A DNA stretch of 64,000 nt from Lycocorax pyrrhopterus obiensis. Lineage: Eukaryota; Chordata; Aves; Passeriformes; Paradisaeidae. Position 1 is the first letter of the stretch; each line of letters opens with the position of its first letter. A model generated the notes under the pieces. The model had not been told where the DNA came from and did not search any database. It saw nothing but the letters and a program-made list of their open reading frames with translations. The position numbers and the translations under genes are program-made. Location: NCBI GenBank assembly GCA_014706295.1, contig JACSVZ010000011.1, positions 1,200,663 to 1,264,662 of the forward strand, written 5' to 3'. Positions 40,029 to 64,000 of this stretch are shown in pieces.

Positions 40029-40662
40029 TTGCCTCCGGTGACGCGACAGAAGCTATCTGGCTTGTGTGTGTGTGCATTCACCCATCCAGGTGTGTCTGGG
40101 TGTGTCCTTGTGTGTTTGTGTGGCACTTCCTGAGCGGCTCCGCTAAGGGACGCTTTCGGGAAGGATGCGGCACCCCTTCCACCATTGCAGCCCTCACCAC
40201 GTCACTAGGCCCTCTAAACCTCACGTAAATAACCTGTCATCTACAGATTTCGCTGCTCCCTCATAAAATCTTTGCTTTTTTCCAAATCAGTGGTAAATAT
40301 ATTAAATCACAGAGAGCTATTATTTTATTTAGTACAATTGCTAGTATAATTTCACTATAAAAAAGCTCTAGTTTGACAATTTTATGTCTCTCTGAAAGTT
40401 AGCCTGTTTCCTACCTGTGTTTTAAACTTTAGTAGCCATCACTTTTTTTAGAATGGCAAGTAATTAAAACATAGTGGTTTAGTGCTCACTTCTACTCTGG
40501 CTCGCTTTTCTACAGATGAAAAGCTATCTGTAATAAAGAGAAACTGATAGAAAATACCTTTATTACACATAATTGGACTTTTCCCCACAATAGTACAATT
40601 CATGTTCTTAGCCTGCCTGTGTTACAGGGGGTTTGGCCCACATAATTATTTCTTAAAGGAGA
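40029..40662. other. Unique spacer between LTR and CR1
   Basis: Beyond the GT-rich tract this is AT-rich unique sequence. Nothing else was recognised in it. Confidence 0.4.
40061..40122. repeat. Degenerate GT-rich tract
   Basis: Runs of TGTGTG, GGTGTGTC and TTGTGTGTTTG form a broken GT microsatellite about 30 bp after the right end of the LTR at 39556-40028. Confidence 0.75.
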
Positions 40663-42085
40663 AAGATTTTTGAGCAGTCTTGGGAATCTGGAGAGGTCCC
40701 AGCTGACTGGAAGCTGGCGAAGGTTGTCCCAATGTTCAAGAAGGGCAAGAAGGACCCTGGACTGACATAGGATTGTCAGTCTCACTTCAGTGCCTGGTAA
40801 AATCATGGAAAAGATTATTCTGGGAGGTGTTGAGGTTCCGCGAGGACCACGCAGTCATCGGTCACAGCCAGCACAGCTTCAGGAGGGGAAAGTCCTGCTT
40901 GTCAAACCTGATCTGCTGCAGCAGGGTAACCCACCTGGTTGATCAAGGGAAGCCAGCTGAAGGAATCTTTTTGGACTTCAGTAAAGCTTTTGATACCATC
41001 TCTCCCAGGATCCTTCTGGACAAAATGCCCAGCATTCAGCTGGATAAACACATCATGGGATGGGTGAGCTCACGGGTCGGGCACAAAGGGTGACATCAGA
41101 CTGGGGGCCTGTGGGGTTCTGCAGGGCTCCATCCTCAGCCCTGTGCCTTCAGCATCTTCATTAATGGCTTGGACCCAGGTCTCAAAGAACACTAAGGAAG
41201 TTTGCTGGTGACACTAAATTGGGATGAGCTGTTGACTCCTTTGAGGGCAGAGAGGCCCTGCAGAGAGACCTCAACAAATGAGAGAGATGGGCAATCCCCA
41301 ACCATGTGAAGTTTAACACAGGCAAGTGCTGGATTCTGCACCTGGGATGGGGCACCCCTGGCTGTGTGGATGGACTGGGGAATGAGAGGCTGGAGAGCAG
41401 CTGTGGGAAGGGACCTGGGGGTCCTGGTCAATGGCCAGCTGGATCTGAGTCAGCAGTGCCCTGACAGCCAGGAGGGACATCCCTGTCCTGGGGGCATCAG
41501 GCCCAGCATTGCCAGCCAGGCCAAGGAGGGGATTGTCCCACTCTGCTCTGGGCTGGGGTGGCCTCACCTCGAGTGCTGGGGGCAGTTTTGGGCACCACAG
41601 GATAAAAAAGATGCTAACGATGCTATTAGAGAGTGCAGAGGAGGCCACCAGGATGGGGAAGGGTCTGGAGGGGAAGCCCTCAATGAGGAGCAGCTGAGGA
41701 CACTTGGTGTGTTCAGCCTGGAGAAGAGGAGACTGAGGTCAGACCTCACTGGGGTCTTCAACATCGTCACAAGGGGCAGCTCTGATCTCTTCGCTCTCCT
41801 GACCAGGGGCAGGACCCCAGGGAACAGCTGGAACTGTGCCAGGGCAGGTTTAGGCTGGAGATCAGGAAAAAGTTCTTCCCCCAGAGGGTGGTGGGCACTG
41901 CCCAGGCTCCCCAGGGAATGGTCCTGGCCCCGCAGCTGCCAGAGCTCAAGAAGAGTTTGGCAATGCTCTCAGGGATGCACAGGGTGGGATTGGTGGGGTG
42001 TCTGTGCAGGGCCAGGAGTTGGACTGGATGGTTTTGATGGGTGCCTCCCAACTCAGCCTATTCTGTGATTCTATGGTTCTGTGAT
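40663..42085 (+). mobile_element. CR1 LINE, 5'-truncated, with dead reverse-transcriptase remnant
   Basis: About 1.4 kb matches the 3' half of bird CR1: the reverse-transcriptase end of ORF2, the 3' UTR, and a terminal ATTCTATG-like octamer run (TTCTGTGATTCTATGGTTCTG). Motif A is readable as DFSKAFDT near 40975-41000. Motif C reads FAGDTKL rather than FADDTKL near 41211-41232. Stops and frameshifts interrupt the frame, so the copy is immobile. Confidence 0.93.
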
Positions 42086-42093
42086 AAGATGCC

Positions 42094-42670
42094 TGTCGTG
42101 GTTTCCCCCCAGCAGTCCCCAAGCCCCTTGCAGGGCTCGCTCTCCTCCCACCCGTGGGATTGGGCAGAGAACGGGGAGGGGAAAAGTGGGAGAACCCCTG
42201 GGCTGCGATAAAGACAATTTAATAGGGAAAGCAAAAGCTGTGCTCACAAGCAAAGCAAAACAAGGAATTAATTCCCTGCTTCCCATGGGCAGGCAGGTGT
42301 TCAGCACCTGCAGGAGAGCAGGGCCACATCCCCTGGAATGGTGACTTGGGAAGACAAACACCATCACTCCAAACATCCCCCTTCCTCCTTCTGCTCCCCC
42401 TTCATACACTGATGTCATAAAGTCTGAAATATCCCTGTGGACAGTTGGAGTCACCTGTCCTGGCTGTGTCCCCTCCTGATTGCCCAAGCACCTCCAACTT
42501 CCTCGCCAGTGTGGCAGTACAAAAAGTAGAAAAGGTCTTACCTCTGTGTAACCTCAGCAATAACAAAACCAAAATCATTTCTATATTGTCAGCTCTGTGT
42601 TCAGCACGAATTCAAAACATAGCCCTGTACTGTGAAAAAAAATAACTCTACCCCAGCTGAAACCAGCACA
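42094..42670 (-). mobile_element. Solo LTR of a common bird LTR retrotransposon
   Basis: Read on the minus strand it begins TGTGCTGGTTTCAGCTGGGG and ends AAACCACGACA (TG...CA, 577 bp). ATTAAA (42218-42223) serves as poly-A signal. The sequence is recognisable as a repeat family common in bird genomes. It inserted within 10 bp of the 3' tail of the CR1 copy. No internal retroviral genes are present. Confidence 0.8.
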
Positions 42671-42929
42671 ATATCTTACTAAAAAATACAGTTTCACACT
42701 TCGAAAACTGAGTTTTATATATATTTATAAAGTAATTTGGTGCTTTGGACAAATCTCACGTATTTTAAGAGTGGTATCTTTCAAAAATATTTACTTTTAA
42801 GAGAACCCCCAGTGAAACTACCGACTTTCCCGTTACCTTCCTTGGGTAAAGAGATGGACCGCCCTGATGGCATCCAAAAGCACCATCGCGTGTATAAACA
42901 GCTAAAGCGGGGAAGTTCAGAATTCCTTT

Positions 42930-43050
42930 TCAGGACCTTTTGGCATCTCCCGAGCAGGGAAGGACCAGGCGGGCCCCGCACGCGAGTGGCGAATTCTCGG
43001 GGCGGTACCGCCATCTCTCGGTCCTGCTCAGCGCAGCAGCGCAGCGGCCC
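42930..43050. other. CpG-rich left flank of the minisatellite
   Basis: This short GC- and CpG-rich stretch (GGCGGGCCCCGCACGCGAGT and following) merges into the repeat array. A matching GC-rich flank follows the array to about 44100. It may be the remains of a CpG island in which the minisatellite expanded. No splice site or start codon of note was found. Confidence 0.4.
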
Positions 43051-43920
43051 CGCATTCCGCACTTCCGCAGCCCGCGCTCCGCACTCTGCATCCCGCACCC
43101 TGCACCCCGCACTCTGAATCCCGCACTCTGAATCCCGCACTCCCGCGCTCCGCACTCTGCATCCCGCACTCCCGCGCTCTGCATTCTGCATCCCGCAGCC
43201 CGCACTCTGCATCCCGCAGCCCTCGCTCTGCATCCCGCACTCTGCACCCCGCACTCTGCATCCCGCACTCTGCATCCCGCAGCCCTCGCTCTGAATCCCG
43301 CACTCTGCACCCCGCACTCTGAATCCCGCACCCCGCACTCTGCACCCCGCATCCCGCACTCCCGCATCCCTCATTCTGCACCCCGCGCTCTGAATCCCGC
43401 ACCCCGCGCTCTGCACACGGCACTTTGAATCCCGCATCCCGCACTCTGAATCCCGCACCCCGCGCTCTGCACCCCGCACTTTGAATCCCGCATCCCGCAC
43501 TCTGAATCCCGCATCCCGCGCTCTGCACCCCGCACTTTGAATCCCGCATCCCGCACTCTGAATCCCGCATCCCGCGCTCTGCACCCCGCACTTTGAATCC
43601 CGCATCCCGCACTCTGAATCCCGCATCCCGCGCTCTGCACCCCGCACTTTGAATCCCGCATCCCGCACTCTGAATCCCGCACTCCCGCGCTCTGCACCCC
43701 GCACTCTGAATCCCGCATCCCGCGCTCCCGCATCCCACACTCTGCACCCCGCACCCTGCATCCCGCGCTCCACGGTCCTGCACCCCTCACTCTACACCGC
43801 ACCTCCACACTCCCGCATCCCGCCCCCGACACGCCCGCACTCTACACCCCGCAGCCCCGCATGCCGCGCTCTCGCACTCCGCACCCCTCGCTCCGCTCTC
43901 CCGCAATCCCGCACTTGGCG
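43050..43920. repeat. C-rich minisatellite with 14-bp units and a 56-bp higher-order repeat
   Basis: About 870 bp is built from variants of CTCTGAATCCCGCA and CCCGCGCTCTGCAC. The marker CTTTGAATCCCG recurs at 43423, 43479, 43535, 43591 and 43647, exactly 56 bp apart each time, so four 14-mers were amplified together at least five times. The outer parts are more degenerate. The minus strand has frequent GGG and GGGG runs and may form G-quadruplexes. The array lies in a CpG-rich block about 0.4 kb from a solo LTR. Confidence 0.95.
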
Positions 43921-44100
43921 CTCCCGAGCTCCCCCGCCTCGCTGTAAATGATTCCCGGGAGGCGGCGTTTCCCCGGCAGGAATTGCTCTGCCCTGCCGGG
44001 CACAGCTGGGCCGGGGTTCCAGCTCTGCTCGCACTGTTCACACCCTCCTCCACACCTGGGGCTGCTTCCCAGGGCAAAGTCTGCGGACACCCGGCAGGTC

Positions 44101-47100
44101 TGAAACAGGAATATTTAAGAATCCCCCACCCCTCTGAGAGGGAAAGGAGAGAGCGTAATCTGCAGAACTTCTCTGCATGAGTTTTACAACCTGTAAAACC
44201 TGTAATAGATAAAAAGCATATTGAAAACACAGTCCTACTTTCCAGCCAAGACATGTTTACCTATCACGAATCTAATCGACAGCTGTACTTTTAAGTACAA
44301 AAGATGTGGTGCAAGACCCGGGATTGGGCGCGTGGAGTCCCAGCTCCAGTGACTCCTCAGGAACCTGTCAGAGAACTGTGCAAAGGTTCACTTTCTCAGC
44401 ACTGCCAAACAGAACTTCTCTGCAGCAAGTGTCAGTAGCACCAAGCATCTGTACGGTGGATTCAATGTCCTGGAGGTGCTGAACTCTGCACAAGATCCAC
44501 CAATACCCATGTTTCCTAAACCTGGACATGCCAAATTTTTCTTTTATCTAATGAATCAAAAGTCCTTATGAGGACAATATGAACCACACAGTTACTAGAA
44601 CCAAACAATTATTCCATACAGAAATTAATTCCAATAGACAAGCAATACAACATAGACAGAATTAGCAGTGGGAGCCTTAACCAAAGTAAGCACCACCAGT
44701 GATTGCTGTCCTGACCATTAAGAAAGACTTAAAAAGTATTCTGAAAAGACAAGCCCAGGAACAAAAATGACAGAGTAGAAACAACACGGGTATAAGGGAG
44801 ACATTGATCTTACAGTACATGACATTTTCCACACACAAATCACCTTATGGCCCAAAGGAAACAGGTACTGCTGTTCTCTGTTCTGTATAAGACCCGTATT
44901 ACTTTTCCCCTTGCAAGTTTCCTCCAGTGTTGCCTGTGCCAAGTACCCTTTTCTTTTCCCCCTCACGTTGTCTAACTGATTTACCTAGCAAAGTCAAATT
45001 CAGAGCAATTTCTTCCTGTCTATGCTTAGTGTAAAGTTTGCTCTCTCTATGCCAGATCTGAAGAGGAGTTTGTATCTGATCATCACAGTCTGAAAAAAAG
45101 AGATTACTTCTCCTTGCAAGACATCCCGCCCTTGAAAATGTAGGACACTTACTTTATTAGAAATACTTAAAAATGTAGGTGTAGACCAGCAGCTCAAGTA
45201 TTTCCGAGTCAGTGCAGTGGCACAGCCCCCTGACCTCAGGTTGCTCTGTGCTTTTGCCCCACAGCTGCTCCAATCTCGCCAAAGTGCTCTGAGTGAGCCC
45301 TAGTCCACTCAGTTCCCCACAGCGAGCTGCACCCAGGTTTGTCCCACAGCCAAAAACAAAAGCTGACGGGTGTGAAGCACTCTGCAAATCTGGCTCCTTT
45401 TTTGTCTCTGAAACTAGGGACTGGATTTGAAAGTTTGATCCCTTTTTTTATCGTCAGTCCTCAGGAGAATCCATTCTACTACTTTCTGTGTGGCCATGCA
45501 AGTATTTTGTTCCTTCAGTGGAAGAAGAAAGCAGGATTCAAGACTGTAGTTTTGTTTGCTTCTGTATAATAAGTTAGTACAATGGATGTAAATGGAAGTG
45601 GAATTACATATGAAAATTTTTTATCATGACAGAAAATTTCAATTAGGAGAAATTAGCCACTTGGTTCTTTCTGATAAATTAATCATAGAAATTATCTATT
45701 AAACGTGCCACTTAACCTTTCTGGCATAATTGCCTGAGGCAGTAGTATTTAGGCTCTCCACATTAATTTGGAAATATTAATTTCCAGGCAGCTGTCTTCC
45801 AAAATGGAATTTTCACTTGTCTTTTTTATAATTAGGTCATTGTGCAGCTGTTGTTAATAGAGGCTGGCATTTGTGAAATGGTAAATCCACCATTGTGCCC
45901 TATCAGCCACAAAATTGATCGCCATCAATTACAGGATATCCTTTACTGAAATGCCCTTTCTCAGCCCCAAAGGGTGTCATCCCTCGCTGTGGTAGCCTTT
46001 GGCCTTTTCTGGAATAGGCATATGTTTCAGTGGGTTATCCTGAAGGAGCTGAAGCACCACTGTGTTCACACTACCTGCCTTTCATAAGATAAGGGCTTGT
46101 CTTGACTTTATCTCTTCCATCTACATTAGAGCTGCCTTAAAATTAATCCTGAGGGAAATCAGTATTACAGCTCTCAGCTGTCAAAGGAACAGCTGGTTCA
46201 ACTGCTGAACACCCAGACAAACCTTCCTTGTACCTCCACAATGAAATCAACTGGTCCTTTCACAGGGGACAAGGCCTTGCTGTCCCTGTAGTGCTCAGCT
46301 GTTGCACAGCTTATGGAAAGACAAGCAGCTCCTGGAACTGCTACAGACTTTGTCCTGTAGTCTTTCAGAATTAGAATCAGGACCTTGGCCTGGTTATCTT
46401 TCTCATATGTCATAAAATTTGCATAGTCTGCTGCAGGAATAGTTTGAACTCTAGAACTCCCTGCATTCTAGGGGAAGAAGAGAGGAAGTAAGAAAGTGCT
46501 GGTCCCAAAGGAGGCAGTCTAAGGAAAGAAAATATGAACGGCAGACAATTTATATAATTTAAGGTTAGTGAAATGAGAAAGAATATCTCAGAATCTTAGA
46601 ATAATATGTTACAAAAGAAAGACAATGGAATTTACGTTATGTGAGCAGCAGGAACATTAGTTATGGGCAACCAAATTAGTGTCCTAGAAAGCTGAATTGG
46701 TAGCAAAGCAGTGATGTCACAGTCAATTTGTCCCTACTGTGAACTAGAGTCAATAGATTATCAATTACCTTATTGATTACCTGAGCCTATAAATTCTTGC
46801 ACAGATACAATTAAGCATAAGAATGCTTGTACACTTGGGATGTGAAGTCAACAAAATCCTGCTTACTTTGGGATTGGGTCATAAACTGGAAGATCTTCGA
46901 GGTTTAAGATCTGGAGGATTTTGAGATAATTCAAATAGTGCAAGGACTATGATAAAATAAGATAGGGAAGGGGAAGCCAAATTGAGACCTGTGTCTCAGT
47001 CAAAATTGAATGAATTGAAATTTAGACTTGGACTGAGATACAGCTGAGCAGCTGTGCTGCACAAGGCCATGGGATTCATATTTTGTGTGAAAAGGAAAAG

Positions 47101-48529
47101 AATTATTTCAATAATAACAATTCTTGTGATTAGAGCAGCAAGAAGCTAATGTGGTTCTGTAGTTTGGAAAGAAAGTGGAAAAGTGAAGTGGCCAGAAAAG
47201 AGAAGTATAGTAATGAATGAGGATTTAAGAATTGTCAAAGGACCTTTTAGCAGGTCTTGTAACCTGACTGTGAAATCCCGAACAAGAAGAGAGTAACAGC
47301 TCAGACACCACCCAAGTTTTACAGTGAAAGGCGGGATGGGAATTGTCAGATTTGGAATAATACAGGTGGAAAAGTTGGTGCAAAATCAAGACATTATTAC
47401 CATTTAAGAAAACAACAGGATAGCTGGGAGGACCTGCAGGAGAAGTGACTGTTAGTGTGTAAACACAGCAGGCCTTTGGCTGATCAGTAGAAAGAGATGA
47501 ACGTGCTCTGAGAACAATGCATACTGCTAGTAACAGCAGAGAAGCTTGGGAAAATGTGTGTGTGAGGTCCCTGGATTTGGTAGGGACGTGGCAAGACCAG
47601 TTTAACAAATTCTGCTTCCCCTGATTTGAGAAAAATCTGACAGGTGAGTCAGGAGTGTTTCATGTCTGACTATCAAATGCTATCAGTAAGATCAACATTT
47701 TTAAAAAAGGGTATTTGCTCTCTCCCTGTGACTAATAGGAGATATTTATTAAGCCAAAGAACTTTACATCACAGGTTGCAATTGGATTACAGTTCCTGAC
47801 TGAAAACAGGAGTCTGCAATTATTCAGGGTTTTATCATAAAGGTCTTGGACAAGAAGGAAAATATGTAAAGGTGACATGGCAGTGTGCATGATACATCTT
47901 CTTAAAGACTTACTGGGCACTTGTGTTCTTCTCTATGGAATCAACTCCAAAGTTCAATTTTTATTTTCCTGCCTTACATGAAGGCATGCAGGGAACCACA
48001 TGCAGTGAGGAATGGCCAGGTAGATTTGGGTGGCATGAGAGAAGCAGCTTTGTCTTGGGGAAATTGCCCAAACCTCTGATTGGAAGCTTGAGAGTGGCCT
48101 CCAAAAATGTAAAAAACCCTGAAAATATGTCAAGTGATTAAGATTTATTTTGTTGAAGAAAAATGTTTTGGTCTATTAAAGACTTATTTTAGTCTGAAAA
48201 AGCGAACCTTAGAAACAAGCAAGAGTGAGGTGTGGAAGGACTTTTATTAAGGATCAATTATAAATGCTTTTTGTTTTGCAGCAAGGACTGTAGGCTGTGG
48301 CTTTAGTGCTCTGAGTCAAGTTCATGCTCTGTGACTCTGATTTGGGCCCAGATCCATAAAGGGGCTTAGGTACTTAAAACATGACTTCACTGGGATTTGC
48401 TCCCCTAAGCTGCAGAGTGCAATCTCTGGAATTTGACAAACTCCTTTACACACCCATGTTTAAACAACACCCTGCTTTATGCCCCAAGAACAGCTTTTCC
48501 GTCCAAGGATGGCACAGCTGCTGCTCTGC
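44101..48529. other. No gene recognised upstream of GPI
   Basis: Unique sequence of mixed strand bias. It contains the enhancer-like block at 45600-45950. The longest chance frame (minus strand, 47225-47608) starts with a hydrophobic stretch but has no recognisable family, splice context or promoter. Confidence 0.4.
45600..45950. promoter_or_regulatory. Candidate conserved non-coding element
   Basis: AT-rich, non-repetitive, non-coding sequence is dense in homeodomain-type cores (AATTAG, TTAATC, ATTAATTT, ATAATTAGG, CATCAATTAC) and E-box-type CAGCTG. That texture is typical of vertebrate developmental enhancers. Conservation cannot be tested from one sequence. Confidence 0.3.
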
Positions 48530-48956
48530 CCCGACCTGCCCAGAGCTCAGCCGGGTGTGATGGACGGGGCGGCGGGCAGGGATGAGGGCAACAGGGACGC
48601 GGGCAGGGGTCTGGAATCCGGGGACGGAGCTGGGATCTGGTACCTGGGGCGGCACCCGCTGCCCTGGCCGTCCGTGGCTGTCGGGGTGCGGATGTCACGC
48701 AGCCCTGTCCCAGGCTCGTGCTGAGGTCGCCTCCGAGCGCTGCCGCAGAGCCGGCCGCGGGCCGGCCCGGGGTAAAACTACCCCAAGGGACGGTATTTTC
48801 ACCGTGCACCCGCACGAGCAGCGGCCCCGACACAGCCGCGGGCGGACACTGGACCCCGGGGTGCGCTGCGCCGTGACGGGGACACCGCGATTCCCTCACA
48901 AGGGAGGTACAACCGGGAGCGCTGCGCATTCCCCGGGGCCCGCGGCCCCCGCTCCG

Positions 48957-49018
48957 GCCTCAGCCTCAGCCTCAGCCTCGGCTCCGGCTCCAGTCCCCGC
49001 CGCCGCCGCCGCCGCCCC
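48957..49018. repeat. CAGCCT hexamer and CCG triplet runs upstream of GPI
   Basis: A short CTCAGC/CAGCCT run (about 48958-48980) decays into CGGCTC units. A (CCG)n run follows (about 48998-49016). It lies about 140 bp upstream of the TATA box inside the CpG island and is likely polymorphic in length. Confidence 0.7.
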
Positions 49019-49099
49019 TGCGCAGGGACCCGCAGGCCGCTCCTCCCCCCGTCTGGCGCGGCACGGAGGGAATCCCACGGCGGAGGGAGGGAGGGGAGA

Positions 49100-49207
49100 G
49101 GGCCGGGCCGGGCCCGGCCGGGGCGGGGCGGCCGCAGGAGGCCGCGTCGCCGCTATAAAAGCGGAAGCGGCGGCAGGCGCTCTGCTCGCCCTGCCCATCT
49201 CACGGAC
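49100..49207 (+). promoter_or_regulatory. GPI: GPI core promoter with TATA box and short 5' UTR
   Basis: A TATA box (TATAAAA, 49154-49160) lies 48 bp before the ATG, so transcription should start near 49185 and leave a 5' UTR of roughly 20-25 nt. A double GC box (GGGGCGGGGCGG, 49120-49131) lies just upstream. A GCGGAAGCGG block follows the TATA box. The exact start site is inferred. Confidence 0.75.
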
Positions 49208-63934
<14,727 letters not shown>

Positions 63935-64000
63935 TGAATCAGATTTGGGGCAAATACTATTTACCTGCCTGCTCTAAGTCGTTGGATGTGGGTGCTAAAA

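Noticed and set aside
41860..41900. CTCF-like CCCCAGAGGGTGGTG motif
   Set aside because: It is part of the standard CR1 3' sequence and occurs in thousands of copies. There is no independent reason to call it a bound site.
40773..42068. Protein-like frames with reverse-transcriptase similarity
   Set aside because: They are pieces of a dead CR1 element with stops, frameshifts and an altered catalytic motif, not a host gene.
39556..42670. Target-site duplications around the two LTRs
   Set aside because: The flanking 5-6 bases do not match on either side for the chosen ends. The ends may be off by a few bases or the sites have decayed.
42781..43832. Cys/Gly/Arg repeat protein of 330 codons on the minus strand
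   Set aside because: It is a direct translation of the minisatellite, open in all three frames. The left part has no promoter or splice context.
47225..47608. 127-codon minus-strand frame with a hydrophobic N-terminal stretch
   Set aside because: It has no promoter, splice context or known family, so one hydrophobic run is not enough.

Overview
The window looks like avian nuclear DNA, probably passerine. It contains split genes with GT-AG introns, CpG-island promoters, CR1 LINE fragments of the bird type and short endogenous-retrovirus LTRs. It does not look prokaryotic: I saw no operons, Shine-Dalgarno sites or CRISPR array.

The one gene that can be named is GPI (glucose-6-phosphate isomerase) on the + strand. 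Its start codon is at 49208. Ten consecutive coding exons (49208-63848) give residues 1-287 plus one base of codon 288, about half of the protein. The rest lies beyond the right edge. Splice phases close exactly, and every active-site residue expected in this half is intact. The promoter is a CpG island with a TATA box. Intron 1 carries a motif pair with the spacing of the classical hypoxia-response element, which fits GPI as a glycolytic gene.

Left of GPI, a large CpG island (about 25.2-26.2 kb) ends on the minus strand in a perfect splice donor (CAG|GTGAGT, exon end at 25928). This suggests an unidentified gene transcribed leftward, with a non-coding first exon and most of 1-25.9 kb as intron. 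By eye, the + strand is A/C-rich from 1 to about 25 kb and T/G-rich from about 26 to 39 kb and through GPI. That switch at the island agrees with divergent transcription or a replication origin there. A second, smaller CpG-rich block (36.85-37.3 kb) also ends in a good minus-strand donor.

The 26-49 kb interval has no recognisable protein-coding exon. It holds a repeat cluster (LTR 39.56-40.03 kb, CR1 40.66-42.09 kb, LTR 42.09-42.67 kb), then an unusual C-rich minisatellite (43.05-43.92 kb) with a 56-bp higher-order unit. It also holds AT-rich stretches dense in homeodomain-type motifs that look like conserved non-coding elements. The left third carries a short minus-strand LTR (1.33-1.60 kb), an old CR1-like remnant (about 6.1-6.3 kb) and a truncated CR1 (15.73-16.02 kb).

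All counts and comparisons were made by eye. Gene identity outside GPI, element family names and conservation claims are inferences.
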